Source of the DNA: Cellulophaga sp. HaHaR_3_176
Lineage (GTDB): Bacteria > Bacteroidota > Bacteroidia > Flavobacteriales > Flavobacteriaceae
Direction of reading: 5' to 3'
NCBI RefSeq assembly: GCF_019021925.1
Contig: NZ_CP058990.1
Coordinates: 984,001-1,048,000, forward strand
DNA: 64,000 nucleotides
Made by a program: the position numbers and the translations under genes. Positions 1 to 8,256 of this stretch are shown piece after piece. Each line of letters starts with the position of its first letter. The stretch's first letter is position 1. The notes beneath the pieces were generated by a model. It made no database searches and was not told the DNA's origin. It was given only the letters and a program-made list of their open reading frames with translations.

Positions 1-888
1 TATGTTTGAATATGTACCTGCATAAATCAAAGATTTCCCTCTATTTTTAGATAATATTTCTAATAGTTTTTCGCTCTTTTCTTCGTTGTTTTTTATTTGA
101 TTATATAATTTGTGTTTTTCTAAAAAAACTGTATTAAAATCAAGCCTGATAAATTCCATATCTTCTGTAAATGGATTGCTATCTATAGACGTGATATTTG
201 GTGCGAGATAATATTTTTGATTAGATTTAGAACCAAGTTTTATCATTGCTCTAATTAAGCTAGGCGACCTTTCTTTATCAAACTTACTACTAGCTTTATA
301 GAATTCATCAACAATCATTATATCAAATGATTCTACAATATTGATGTAATTCATTGCTCTTTCTTGCGGAAATATAAAAATATTTTTATCTGATAATTTA
401 ACATCAGAGGTAGTTATGATTTTATATTCGTGTGCAAATTTTTTATATAGTCTTCTTCTAGTTTCATCTGTTAGGGCTAATGTTGGTACAATAATTAATA
501 CGTTGTTCGGTTTTTTGATTTTGATGTAAGCGTCAATTACAAAACTCTTCCCAAAACTTGTAGGTGCACTTACAGCAATATTTCTACCCTCTAAAAGACT
601 TTTAAGCAATAATGATTGTTCTCTATGAAGCGTTAGTGGTTTTTCCTCTCCAACGTCCACTTTAAAAGCATTGTAGATAAATCGTTCTTCCCAATTGGAG
701 GTTTCGGGTTCTAAATAGGGGAAAAGTCCTGTTTCTCTTATTAAATGGTTAACCAATGGATTATAGGCTAATTCATTAGTGTTATGGTAGTCTAATAACT
801 TAATGAGTTCTTGTCGAGCTTCATTTTCTTGTTTACCAACTAGAAGTTCATTAATTATATGGCATTTATCAAAAACTTGTTCTTGCAT
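1..888 (-). CDS. hamB: HamB-like superfamily 2 helicase, C-terminus cut by window edge
   Basis: The open frame runs from an ATG at 888 to the window edge, giving the first 296 residues. A helicase motif I with sequence APTSFGKS lies at about residues 108-115 and motif II VDEFYK at 193-198, a DEFY variant of DEAD/DEAH. The start lies 2 bases after the stop of a DUF1837 protein, so the two are translationally coupled. That order, DUF1837 nuclease then helicase, is the published Hachiman defence layout (HamA, HamB), in which the helicase senses phage-associated DNA and releases the nuclease. The remaining helicase motifs and the C-terminal domain lie outside the window. Naming it HamB rests on motif plus context; a different helicase-nuclease pair is possible. 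Confidence 0.82.
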   Translation of the reverse strand, partial: MQEQVFDKCHIINELLVGKQENEARQELIKLLDYHNTNELAYNPLVNHLIRETGLFPYLEPETSNWEERFIYNAFKVDVGEEKPLTLHREQSLLLKSLLEGRNIAVSAPTSFGKSFVIDAYIKIKKPNNVLIIVPTLALTDETRRRLYKKFAHEYKIITTSDVKLSDKNIFIFPQERAMNYINIVESFDIMIVDEFYKASSKFDKERSPSLIRAMIKLGSKSNQKYYLAPNITSIDSNPFTEDMEFIRLDFNTVFLEKHKLYNQIKNNEEKSEKLLEILSKNRGKSLIYAGTYSNI

Positions 889-890
889 AT

Positions 891-1811
891 CTAATCTCTA
901 TAAACTTTTGCTATTTGAATAAATTTATCTACGATTTTATCTTTGTCAGCAATAGGAAACAGGATAATATGAAAATTAATTTTCTCGTATAAATGTACAT
1001 CTGTACATTTTTGAATTTGCTTTTTAAAATATTGTGTCGCTCTGTCTTTGTGATAATCTACAATCCCTTGTTTATATTCTACTGTTAAAGCTGTTCCTGT
1101 TTTTGTTTGTTCGCATTCATATAAAAGTAAAATAGGAATATTTAAAATTGGCTTTATTTTATCAATTGATACACCTTGAGAAAGACTTGCTTTTATTTTG
1201 GTTTTTAATTCATCTGAAATTTCGTCAAAATCGTTGATGTCACTTAAATTGGTAATAATGCTATTCTCTTTTTTGATTTTTTCTAAACTAATAGAATCTT
1301 TCACAGAAGTGATAATTGTGTCTAAACGGGCATTTTCGATACTGTTGTAAAATTTAGATTCTCCAAACCATAGTGAAAAAGAGTCTTCTGATTCTATAAC
1401 AATGTGGACACTGTCAGAACCTTTGGCTTCATCTTTTGTGTTTTGTTTGTAAAATATTTTAGGTACAATTGGAAGAGCAGAATAGTGGTCTTTCATTATT
1501 CCATAAAGAACAATTTCTGCAATTTCACTACCTCTACCAATTGCATCTACAGATTCAATTAATCGTAATTTCTTTGCTGATTCAGAAAGAATTGTACCTG
1601 CACCATCATTCAACAAAGCTTGTCTTTCGCTATGACTCAAAGCAGTTTCTTTAATGTTATCCCAAACATAGTTTTGAAACTTTTCATATCTCCATTCTCC
1701 ATTCTCAAAATCATTGATTATTCCAAGAACTGATTTGTTGTCAGTCGGACTTAAAGAGTTGTCTAATTTAACGTCATCAAATATGTTATTTACGATAATT
1801 TCAAATTTCAT
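891..1811 (-). CDS. hamA: HamA-like DUF1837 nuclease, Hachiman defence effector
   Basis: This 306-residue protein has the DUF1837 signature: GRGSEIAE at 92-99, then KGSDSVH at 130-136 and WFGESKFY at 148-155. Asp133, Glu151 and Lys153 fit a PD-(D/E)xK nuclease core. DUF1837 proteins are the HamA component of the Hachiman anti-phage system, acting as a DNase held in check by the helicase HamB. The helicase gene follows 2 bases downstream. The start codon lies 22 bases inside the right boundary of an integron-like cassette (GCCTAAC at 1833-1839), so the pair forms the last cassette seen in this direction. No signal peptide or membrane segment is visible, so it should be cytoplasmic. Confidence 0.85.
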   Translation of the reverse strand: MKFEIIVNNIFDDVKLDNSLSPTDNKSVLGIINDFENGEWRYEKFQNYVWDNIKETALSHSERQALLNDGAGTILSESAKKLRLIESVDAIGRGSEIAEIVLYGIMKDHYSALPIVPKIFYKQNTKDEAKGSDSVHIVIESEDSFSLWFGESKFYNSIENARLDTIITSVKDSISLEKIKKENSIITNLSDINDFDEISDELKTKIKASLSQGVSIDKIKPILNIPILLLYECEQTKTGTALTVEYKQGIVDYHKDRATQYFKKQIQKCTDVHLYEKINFHIILFPIADKDKIVDKFIQIAKVYRD

Positions 1812-1832
1812 TCTCGGTTTTTTTTTAATGAC

Positions 1833-2028
1833 GCCTAACGGTTTAGCTAAGCGTAGTGCGGAGGCAAGGAAACTTTTCGTTTCCGTCTGAGCACGAAGCT
1901 AAAGCTTATTGTTTAGTTTTGTTTTTTCTTGTCCAAAGCTAAATCCATAAGATTTAGCGACTTAGTAAATATACACAGACCTTTCGATTTAGTCCAAAAC
2001 TCCGCATTACGTTTAGGTTTTGTTAGCA
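1833..2028. repeat. attC-like imperfect palindrome between cassettes
   Basis: The left end is GCCTAAC (1833-1839) and the right end GTTAGCA (2022-2028). The arms pair over about 30 bases with bulges: the segment after GCCTAAC pairs with CTCCGCATTACG and what follows it near 2000. An inner hairpin GCTAAATC/GATTTAGC is followed by the module CGACTTAG...ACAGACCTTTCG that recurs in other elements of the region. The two outer ends belong to different cassettes: GTTAGCAAAT at 2022-2031 pairs exactly with ATTTGCTAAC at 2476-2485. This split is what integron attC sites show. Confidence 0.75.
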
Positions 2029-2186
2029 AATGTACTTTTCCGTCTGAGTTGTAAATCCATTCGTAACAGTTGCGTTTGAGAGAAGTCCATCTGCATAAAC
2101 TTGCTAAATTCCATCTCCGTAATGTTTGCGACTTAGATTTTTCCCGTCAAGTTTCAATTCCATTCGAATTACAAAACGTAATTTTT

Positions 2187-2411
2187 TTATTTTAAATTCG
2201 TTTTTTCGCTTTCCTTTTGTTTCTTTTTTTTAGACTCCTTTTTCATTAATCCAAATGCCCAAACAGCGAGTCCGAGATATAATACAATTCTTGCCCAGCT
2301 GTAAACTGAATTTAATTCTTCTATCACGTAGAATTTTTCGGATAACCAAAATAATCCACCAATAGCCATAAGTGCGAAACCGATTATTTCCAATTTATTA
2401 TTCTTCTCCAT
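2187..2411 (-). CDS. small two-segment membrane protein, unknown
   Basis: This 74-residue product has two hydrophobic segments, about residues 9-25 and 40-56, and a very Lys/Glu-rich C-terminal tail. No family is recognised. It is the only gene in a cassette bounded by GTTAGCAAAT (2022-2031) and its exact complement (2476-2485). The 158 bases between the left boundary and the stop codon hold no other ORF. The gene lies next to the leader repeat at 2486, the first-cassette position of this run when read on the minus strand. Confidence 0.55.
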   Translation of the reverse strand: MEKNNKLEIIGFALMAIGGLFWLSEKFYVIEELNSVYSWARIVLYLGLAVWAFGLMKKESKKKKQKESEKTNLK

Positions 2412-2485
2412 TTGTATTGGTTTTTAAGTTGTAGTTATCAAATTTTGACTACTTGTAAAAATGTTCTTTCAGTATATTTGCTAAC

Positions 2486-2716
2486 GTACGGCTAACCGTA
2501 CAAGTACTGTTATATTTAATTATTTTAAATAACCGTAATTATACGGTTTCTTAATTTATCTTCTATTATTTACAGTTAATGCTCTAAAATAGATAAAAAT
2601 GTATGGGTAAATTACTACGTTGCTAATATAGAAAATAATACTATTTAAAACTTTGTGGAAAACCACAGTAGTAAAAAATGTTTTAAAATTTATACCCAGC
2701 GTCGTATTGCAAAGTT
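2486..2716. repeat. leader repeat, copy 1 (attI-like position)
   Basis: A segment of about 215 bases is 85-90% identical by eye to 17624-17856. It holds three nested inverted repeats: GTACGG/CCGTAC (2486-2491, 2496-2501), AACCGTA/TACGGTT (2531-2537, 2542-2548) and a long hairpin around TGTGG-AAAA-CCACA (2654-2667), extended by TTTAAAAC/GTTTTAAA and GGGTAAA/TTTATACCC. It ends exactly at the AAC of the neighbouring cassette. Both copies have this position, which suggests a recombination-site role. The rest of the gap, 2717-2869, holds no gene that I can see. Confidence 0.72.
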
Positions 2717-2869
2717 TCTGTTTTTTAAGAAAAAAGGAGGAGTTACTACGTGTACTTATGAAATTTTAAGCCTAGCAATCTACAATGATGGCGGTATTAA
2801 GTAACGTAGAAATTAGGTTTGTTTTTAGTGTAGTTGTTTGTTGTATTTGTTTGAATTATTGGTACGCTC

Positions 2870-4054
2870 TTAAAGGCTTAATTTTTTATGTAGTACTTTT
2901 TGTTTTAATATTTTAGCAGCTCTAGTATACCCACTACTGCCACCATCAACAAAATGGATGTGTTTTGAATTTCTATTTTGAACATAACAAGACATGATAC
3001 TTTTTTTGCTAACATAAATGCCATAAATAATTAGCTCATTTTTTTCTAAATCATCTAAATATTTAGTAAACAATTGCCTTTGTTTTGGACTGCCAGATAT
3101 AACCATATTAATACGCCCATCCATTACTAAAATATCAGATAATTGCTTTAACTCATTTAAATATTTTTGACCTTCATTATTAGGTAAGTACATATATTTA
3201 CCAATCATTCCACTAAACCAAACCTTTAAAAAATTTATAATACTAAATTTTTTATGACCAGCTTTCAGCTCTGTTTTAATCCTTTTATAATTAAATTTCA
3301 ATTCTAATTTATCAATAGAAATAGGGCTTCTGCTCTGTAAGGGCCCATATATTTCATCTGTTTTTTCTAAAATGTTTTGAAAGATAGAAGCTTGTTCCGA
3401 CTCATGCATGGCGTTTATTAATAAAGAAACTACTTCGTTTGAGTTCTCAGGAGGTGAAATTTTATTCCATCTGCATTCCATACCTTTTAAATCTAAATGA
3501 GCTTTTTGTTTATTTTCAACTTCAAAATTTATATCTCTAGATTTTATTATTTTTTCTGCATAATGTAACCCATTACCTAATATTACAGGAATTGTATGTA
3601 GCTCATTAATGCTTGCTTTGGCAATTTTTAATTCTTGGTTGTTATTATACGCTTTAGAAACAGCTATATTTCCAACTCTTAATACAATATCAAATTCTTT
3701 TTGAATGTTTTGTTGATGTATAACCAAAGCCTCCATAACTTCTTGAAGTAAAATAGATGGAATTAATAGCGTAGCTCCATCTCCACCAAAGAAAAAAGGA
3801 ATATCTATAGTATGTTTTTTAGCGATATTTAGTGCAGCGACAATACTACCTGTTGCTATTAGATTTACTAATTCAGATAACCCTTTCTCTACAGATACCG
3901 TTGAACCTTTTATATCGGTTACTATAATATACCAATTATCAGGAATTCGTTTAAAGTTGTCCGTTTTTGAAAGTAATTCCGTTATGGGTTCTTTATGATT
4001 TTTAAGCTTGGTATAAAATAAAGAGTTGTCCATAAAATTCTGATTTGAGGTCAA
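2870..4054 (-). CDS. DUF3095 protein, class III nucleotide-cyclase-like fold
   Basis: This 394-residue protein matches DUF3095. The N-terminal half carries VTDIKGST at 45-52 and FFFGGDGATLL at 87-97. These resemble the two metal-binding Asp motifs of class III nucleotidyl cyclases, with Asp47 and Asp92 as the candidate ligands. The C-terminal half ends with the family's HFVDGGSSGYTRAAK motif. No membrane segment is seen. A cyclic-nucleotide or signalling role is inferred only. An in-frame Met 21 bases downstream (4033) is an alternative start. Unlike its neighbours it lacks matching GTT/AAC boundaries; hairpin repeats flank it on both sides (2486-2716 and 4158-4330). What else the region does to this gene cannot be read from the sequence. 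Confidence 0.75.
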   Translation of the reverse strand: MTSNQNFMDNSLFYTKLKNHKEPITELLSKTDNFKRIPDNWYIIVTDIKGSTVSVEKGLSELVNLIATGSIVAALNIAKKHTIDIPFFFGGDGATLLIPSILLQEVMEALVIHQQNIQKEFDIVLRVGNIAVSKAYNNNQELKIAKASINELHTIPVILGNGLHYAEKIIKSRDINFEVENKQKAHLDLKGMECRWNKISPPENSNEVVSLLINAMHESEQASIFQNILEKTDEIYGPLQSRSPISIDKLELKFNYKRIKTELKAGHKKFSIINFLKVWFSGMIGKYMYLPNNEGQKYLNELKQLSDILVMDGRINMVISGSPKQRQLFTKYLDDLEKNELIIYGIYVSKKSIMSCYVQNRNSKHIHFVDGGSSGYTRAAKILKQKVLHKKLSL

Positions 4055-4157
4055 TTTATGTAGGTAGGTTCTTTTAGCTATAAGAGTTCTTGTATGAAAA
4101 TTTTATTAAGAAGCCTTCATTTTTATTTTTGCTAAGCGTATGTTTTCATTATTATTT

Positions 4158-4330
4158 ATTACAGTTAATCTTCAAATATACACCTGAAAAATATTTGTAA
4201 GTTACATAAATATTTGTGAGGTAAACTACGTAGCTACCATACCACATAATACTCTTTAAAACTTGCAGAGAACTGCAGAAGTAAAAAAATATTGAAAAAA
4301 ATAAAAGTATCGCCGTACTACAGAGGTTCT
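4158..4330. repeat. diverged copy of the leader-type hairpin
   Basis: It aligns loosely to the second half of the leader repeats: ATTACAGTTAAT at the left, GTAAACTACGTAGCTA in the middle, then TTTAAAAC and the central hairpin. The central stem is TGCAG-AGAA-CTGCA (4264-4277) instead of TGTGG-AAAA-CCACA, so both arms changed together. That compensatory change argues that the folded form is what is conserved. The rest of the gap 4055-4399 holds no ORF. Confidence 0.5.
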
Positions 4331-4399
4331 GTTTTTAAAAGAAAAGTCTTTAAGAATAACTGATTTTTTTTTAGCTTAGCTCTTTGTTGGCAGCAGTTT

Positions 4400-5218
4400 T
4401 TATTTATCGTAAAACTCTTTTATGATCATATTTTTGTCTTCTGTTAATTTTTTCAATTCACTTAAAATATAATATCTGTGCATAAACCCACAGAGTACAA
4501 CAATTTTTTTGCCTTGTTGCTGTTCAGAAATCTGAATTATATTTTTGGCCATTGTTTGATTTCTTAAATCCCAAAAATCACCAGCCAACTGATATCCATC
4601 TCGATAACTTATTTTTTCACCATTTGGTTTCGTGTGAAAACGTGTTGCAAATTCATTTCTTTTATTCGTTATTTTTGATAGCATTGTATACTGATAATAT
4701 TGTCTTTCTGCGCAAATGCTGTCCGTTGATGGGGTATTGAAATTTTCAGGAGATTTAGATGCTAATATGATTAATGGCTCTATGAGCGCTTTATATTTAT
4801 TATGAATTTCAGCTTCTGTATCGGATAATAAATCAACGTTATTTAAGCTATCTATTAGTTTTGTTGTTAACCCATCTGTTGGTCGTGAGCCAATATTTAT
4901 CCTATATTCATTTCTTCCTTCAAATTCATAAGGTCTCAATTTAGTCGTTGGGTATTTTTCAATATATTTTTCAGATGCCATACGTTCATTACTATTTGAA
5001 ACACTTTTGTGTTTAAAATCTGAAGTAAAAAAAGAAGAGTCTAGTTCTTCTAATATAAAATCTGGTTGTATATTTTCTAATATATTAAAGAGAATTTCTG
5101 GGTTGAAATTAGGTTCTGGTTTATGAAGTGTTCCAATAACAATTATTTCAGTTGTTTTTTCTGTCTTACAAGGTAAAATTGTTGCTAAAACTAGTAATAG
5201 TAGTATTATTTTGTTCAT
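4400..5218 (-). CDS. TraB/GumN-like secreted protein, probable
   Basis: I place the start at the ATG at 5218, because MNKIILLLLVLATILPC is a good export signal with a Cys at residue 17; a frame extension to 5263 would add 15 residues that break it. The mature part begins with EIIVIGTLHKPEPNF and ILEELD, and ends with KIVVLCGFMHRYYI. That pattern, GT-x-H near the start and a late hydrophobic strand followed by G-x-x-H, resembles the TraB/GumN/Tiki or erythromycin-esterase-like superfamily. The family call is tentative. The left cassette boundary is GTTGGCAGC at 4386-4394. The right boundary is degenerate (AGCCAAG at 5242-5248). Confidence 0.6.
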   Translation of the reverse strand: MNKIILLLLVLATILPCKTEKTTEIIVIGTLHKPEPNFNPEILFNILENIQPDFILEELDSSFFTSDFKHKSVSNSNERMASEKYIEKYPTTKLRPYEFEGRNEYRINIGSRPTDGLTTKLIDSLNNVDLLSDTEAEIHNKYKALIEPLIILASKSPENFNTPSTDSICAERQYYQYTMLSKITNKRNEFATRFHTKPNGEKISYRDGYQLAGDFWDLRNQTMAKNIIQISEQQQGKKIVVLCGFMHRYYILSELKKLTEDKNMIIKEFYDK

Positions 5219-5241
5219 TTTTAAATTATAACCTACGCTGT

Positions 5242-5430
5242 AGCCAAGTGTATCGTGGAGCATACGAAAGTTTCTTACCTCCGTCTACGCACATAGCAAA
5301 AGCTTGTTGTTTGTATTTTCTTCTAAAACTAAACCCATAAGCTTTAGCGACTTTATAAAAATAAGTAAACCTTTTGATTAAGTACAAACTGCCTATGTTT
5401 TATATATGTTCTTTTTTAACAAAGGTTTTT
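5242..5430. repeat. degenerate attC-like element
   Basis: The inner module is recognisable: the hairpin AGCAAAAGCTT / AAGCTTTAGCG, then CGACTTTATAAAAATAAGTAAACCTTTTGATTAAGTAC. This corresponds to the CGACTTTG...ACCTTTCGGTTAAG module of the other elements. The outer arms have decayed and the right-hand GTT boundary is not clear. Confidence 0.45.
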
Positions 5431-5441
5431 TAATAAGAGGA

Positions 5442-6413
5442 TTATTTTTTATAAGACTTTTCTAAATTCAATTTTAAGGCACCATCGAGCAATTCATAAT
5501 GGTTTTTAATAAGTACGATACCTTCTTCATAAATAAATTCATTGTAATATTCATACACCTGATCAAATTGAAAAAGGTGACCAGTGTAGGGTTCACCTTC
5601 TTTAAAATTAATTTCAACAGTTTTACCATTCAATGGGTTTTTAGATCTTTCTAAAACCACGACATCATTTACAAAGGTTTGTTCTGCTAGCAGTGTATCT
5701 TTATAAAAAACTTGTTGAATACCTTCTCTTTTACTGTCTTTATAATGGGTATGTACAGCTATTGAAGAATTATTCTCAATTTTTAATCCTTCTATAATTT
5801 CAGTACTAGAACTTGGGTAAATGCCTATACCTATTTGTTTATCTCCTTTAGTACTCCTCCAGTATACGGTATCTTTTTCTATACCAAATACGCGTGTTTT
5901 AAGGTTGTGGAAATCATTTCTTGCTTTAAATTCTACTTGTTTAATTAATTTTCCATGCGCATAATACTGCTTAAAATAGGCATCAGAATATCTACTAGAA
6001 TAGATGCCATCATAAATTTCTCCGTTTCTATACGTGGTCGTATAATCTATTTTACCATTGTTTAGATAGGTTATAGACGGTCCGTGTAATATGCCCTTTT
6101 TATAGGTTGCGGAATTCGTTATTTTTCCCTCAGCAGTATACCAAACTATCTTATCTTCTAGGGTTTCATTTTCTAGCTCAGAAATGTGCCCTTCCATTTG
6201 TAGCTTCCCATTGATGTAAAAATCTTTTATATGAAAAAGAGAGTCGTTTTTTTTAGTTAGAAGCCTATAAAATTCCGCTTTTTCTTTCGTTGTCGTGTTC
6301 CAGTCTTTATCAAAGTAAATTTTAGATTGCGCATACGTAAGTTGAGAAATAAAAAGATAGGATATAATAATGAGTAAGCCTTTTAAGTACTTTTTAAAGC
6401 TATTTTCTTTCAT
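5442..6413 (-). CDS. secreted YwqK/MORN-repeat-like protein
   Basis: This 323-residue product begins with a signal peptide (MKENSFKKYLKGLLIIISYL and on to a YAQ cleavage site near residue 29). Residues 65-170 hold short repeats of the type NGK-x-x-x-x-x-Y-x-x-G-x-x-HG, for example YKKGILHGPSITYLNNGK. These are MORN_2-type repeats as found in proteins annotated as YwqK-family antitoxins. In Bacteroidota such secreted proteins are usually not antitoxins, and their function is unknown. No toxin partner is visible next to it. Confidence 0.65.
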   Translation of the reverse strand: MKENSFKKYLKGLLIIISYLFISQLTYAQSKIYFDKDWNTTTKEKAEFYRLLTKKNDSLFHIKDFYINGKLQMEGHISELENETLEDKIVWYTAEGKITNSATYKKGILHGPSITYLNNGKIDYTTTYRNGEIYDGIYSSRYSDAYFKQYYAHGKLIKQVEFKARNDFHNLKTRVFGIEKDTVYWRSTKGDKQIGIGIYPSSSTEIIEGLKIENNSSIAVHTHYKDSKREGIQQVFYKDTLLAEQTFVNDVVVLERSKNPLNGKTVEINFKEGEPYTGHLFQFDQVYEYYNEFIYEEGIVLIKNHYELLDGALKLNLEKSYKK

Positions 6414-6574
6414 GTTTTACTAAAATTTATAGGCGATTGCTATGCTTTTTGGATTAGAATAAGAAGGTTAAATTATTAAAGTAAAACTTTATTTATCACT
6501 ATATATTAATAGCATCATCTTATAAAATTATTAGACGTTTATTTTCTTAGTCTTGTTTACAATATATGTTCAAA

Positions 6575-6730
6575 ATTATGCATTATAATTTACAGTAAAA
6601 TAAATTTAAATTAAGGCGAGAGTGCCATTTAACTATTATAAAACATAATACTTTTTAAAACATTGTGAAAAACTTGAGAATATTGAAAAATAAAATTAGT
6701 GCTGTATTGTAAAGTATTTATATCTTGTAG
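6575..6730. repeat. diverged leader-type hairpin element
   Basis: It contains TTTACAGTAAAAT at the left and TATTGTAAAGT at the right, which pair, and ACATAATACTTTTTAAAACATTGTGAAAAAC in the middle. This follows the same order of blocks as the two leader repeats, but the central stem has decayed. It lies within the 509-base gap 6414-6922, which has no gene. Confidence 0.4.
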
Positions 6731-6829
6731 AAAAGGAAATTACTAATGAAAGATGGAGCACCATAAATAAAACTTATGTATCTGTACTACCTAAATAAAT
6801 AGAGGGTAAATCGAAAAAAAAAAGCTCAA

Positions 6830-6915
6830 AGAATCACAATTTTGAATTTATGAGCCTAAAATAATTGTGTCTCAAATTAAGTAAGAATTAGCTAGTTTTT
6901 ATCTCAGTTCTTTAT
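6830..6915. repeat. direct repeat, copy 1 of a pair
   Basis: About 85 bases including CAATTTTGAATTTATGAGCC and GTGTCTCAAATTAAG recur with a few changes at 9309-9396. In both places the repeat lies immediately left of a cassette gene's stop codon. It appears to be the right half of one subtype of inter-cassette element. Confidence 0.6.
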
Positions 6916-6922
6916 TACTTTA

Positions 6923-7474
6923 TTACTTTTTGTTTTCTAATAATTCCTTAAGCGGTTTTTTTAATTTTTTATAGTTTTCAGGCATTTTTAAAAATGGTTC
7001 TATAGTAAAACTAAATTTACTATCTCCATTAAAAACCCAGTAGTTTCCTTCTAATTTACCGTCACTGGTTTTTATGTTATGTTGTGAAATATTATTGACA
7101 GAAAATTGATTTTTATTTTCATTGAACCAAACTCCTAAGTTTCTTAAGTCCCTTTCTTTCAAGTAACTGAGTGTTAAATGTGGTTGAATTGAATCTTTTA
7201 TAGGTGTGAAACTCAAATTTTTAACAGGAAAACTATCCAATTCTTTTGCCCAAGAAGTTTTTCGTTCTTTCCAATATCGTAATTTATCCCATTGCTCTAA
7301 TATAATTGTCGTGTCTTTTTCAGGTTGAATTACTGTAAATAAATTTTCTTGAATAATTTTAATTTGATGAATTTTAGGATCTATTGTAACTATAGTTTTC
7401 TCTGCTGTAATTCGTCCGTCCTCAATCCCAAAAAAGGATGTTAAGACAAAGAATATTATTTTTATTTGTTCCAT
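6923..7474 (-). CDS. hypothetical exported protein
   Basis: This 183-residue protein has a short hydrophobic N-terminus (residues 5-16) that could be a signal. The rest is hydrophilic and rich in beta-type sequence. No family is recognised. Its start codon is only 15 bases from the left boundary of the next cassette (TTAGCCATA at 7490), with no palindrome in between. It may therefore share a fused cassette with the following gene, the separating element having been deleted. Confidence 0.55.
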   Translation of the reverse strand: MEQIKIIFFVLTSFFGIEDGRITAEKTIVTIDPKIHQIKIIQENLFTVIQPEKDTTIILEQWDKLRYWKERKTSWAKELDSFPVKNLSFTPIKDSIQPHLTLSYLKERDLRNLGVWFNENKNQFSVNNISQHNIKTSDGKLEGNYWVFNGDSKFSFTIEPFLKMPENYKKLKKPLKELLENKK

Positions 7475-7505
7475 ATTTTAATTTGTGTCTTAGCCATAGT
7501 GTTTT

Positions 7506-8147
7506 TTATTGAGTTGTAAATTCGTTCGTATTATCTCTAATATATTTTATTCTTAAATCTCCAAATTTCGCTAAGTCAAGATTATTTATAAATTTTGTAT
7601 CTAAATCGTTTAATGGATTGTCTTTGTATGAATCATTAAAACTTTGAAGCTTTCCATCGTTAAATTCTTCACGTTTAGCTTTATTTGTAAAATGAATTTT
7701 ATTTGCAAGAGCAACTATTTCAGATAATGTTTCTCCGCCAATTATTTTAAATCCGATTTCAGCCATTTCCGAAAATTTTCCATTTGCATTAGAATAGTAC
7801 TGATTGAAGCCTCCGTTATATACTTCTGCTTCCAACCAAAAAGTCGAGAAAACTGCTTGTTGTCCTTTGGTTAATTTTGATACTTTACCTAAAGTATATT
7901 GTTCTCCTATTTTAAAGTTAGTGTCAATATTGTCTAAAATTGTTTGTTCTAATTTATCGTCAGGTATTGTCTTTAAAATTTCAGGTGTTAGCTTTTTGTA
8001 AATAGTTCTATTGTTGAATTCATCAAAGCTTTTTTCGATAAGTAAATCCATTTCGGTTTTTTCCTGAATAGGCTCAGTTTTTTCTTTACAACCAAGAAAA
8101 CTTAAGATAGAAGTCAGAATCATTATCGGTATTATCTTTTTACTCAT
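7506..8147 (-). CDS. DUF4375 (DMP19-like) lipoprotein
   Basis: This 213-residue product has a lipoprotein signal with lipobox SFLGC near residue 20. The middle holds VYNGGFNQYYSNANGKF, typical of the DUF4375/DMP19 family, followed by the helical stretch that family shows. DUF4375 proteins are common immunity-like or accessory proteins of unknown biochemistry. The left boundary TTAGCCATA (7490-7498) pairs with TATGGCTAA (8161-8169) to the right, so the gene occupies a cassette. The G of the expected GTT is separated by a small change (GTCTTAGCC). Confidence 0.7.
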   Translation of the reverse strand: MSKKIIPIMILTSILSFLGCKEKTEPIQEKTEMDLLIEKSFDEFNNRTIYKKLTPEILKTIPDDKLEQTILDNIDTNFKIGEQYTLGKVSKLTKGQQAVFSTFWLEAEVYNGGFNQYYSNANGKFSEMAEIGFKIIGGETLSEIVALANKIHFTNKAKREEFNDGKLQSFNDSYKDNPLNDLDTKFINNLDLAKFGDLRIKYIRDNTNEFTTQ

Positions 8148-8161
8148 CGGTTTTCAATAGT

Positions 8162-8251
8162 ATGGCTAACGTCTGCGTATAAGAAACGTAGGGCAGTTAA
8201 AGCACTTTCGTTTTAACAGTTAAATCAAAATTACTTATACACTGTGTAGGC
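8162..8251. repeat. short attC-like element
   Basis: It starts with GGCTAACG and continues with GTATAAGAAACGTAGGGCAG and AAGCACTTTCGTTT, identical in layout to the left arms at 10136 and 11542. The right arm is short (TTACTTATAC pairs with GTATAAG), so the element is only about 90 bases. It looks like an internal deletion of a longer one. Confidence 0.55.
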
Positions 8252-8256
8252 GGTAG

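Noticed and set aside
5442..6413. Toxin-antitoxin pair involving the YwqK-like protein
   Set aside because: The protein has a signal peptide and no toxin-like neighbour, so an antitoxin role is not supported.
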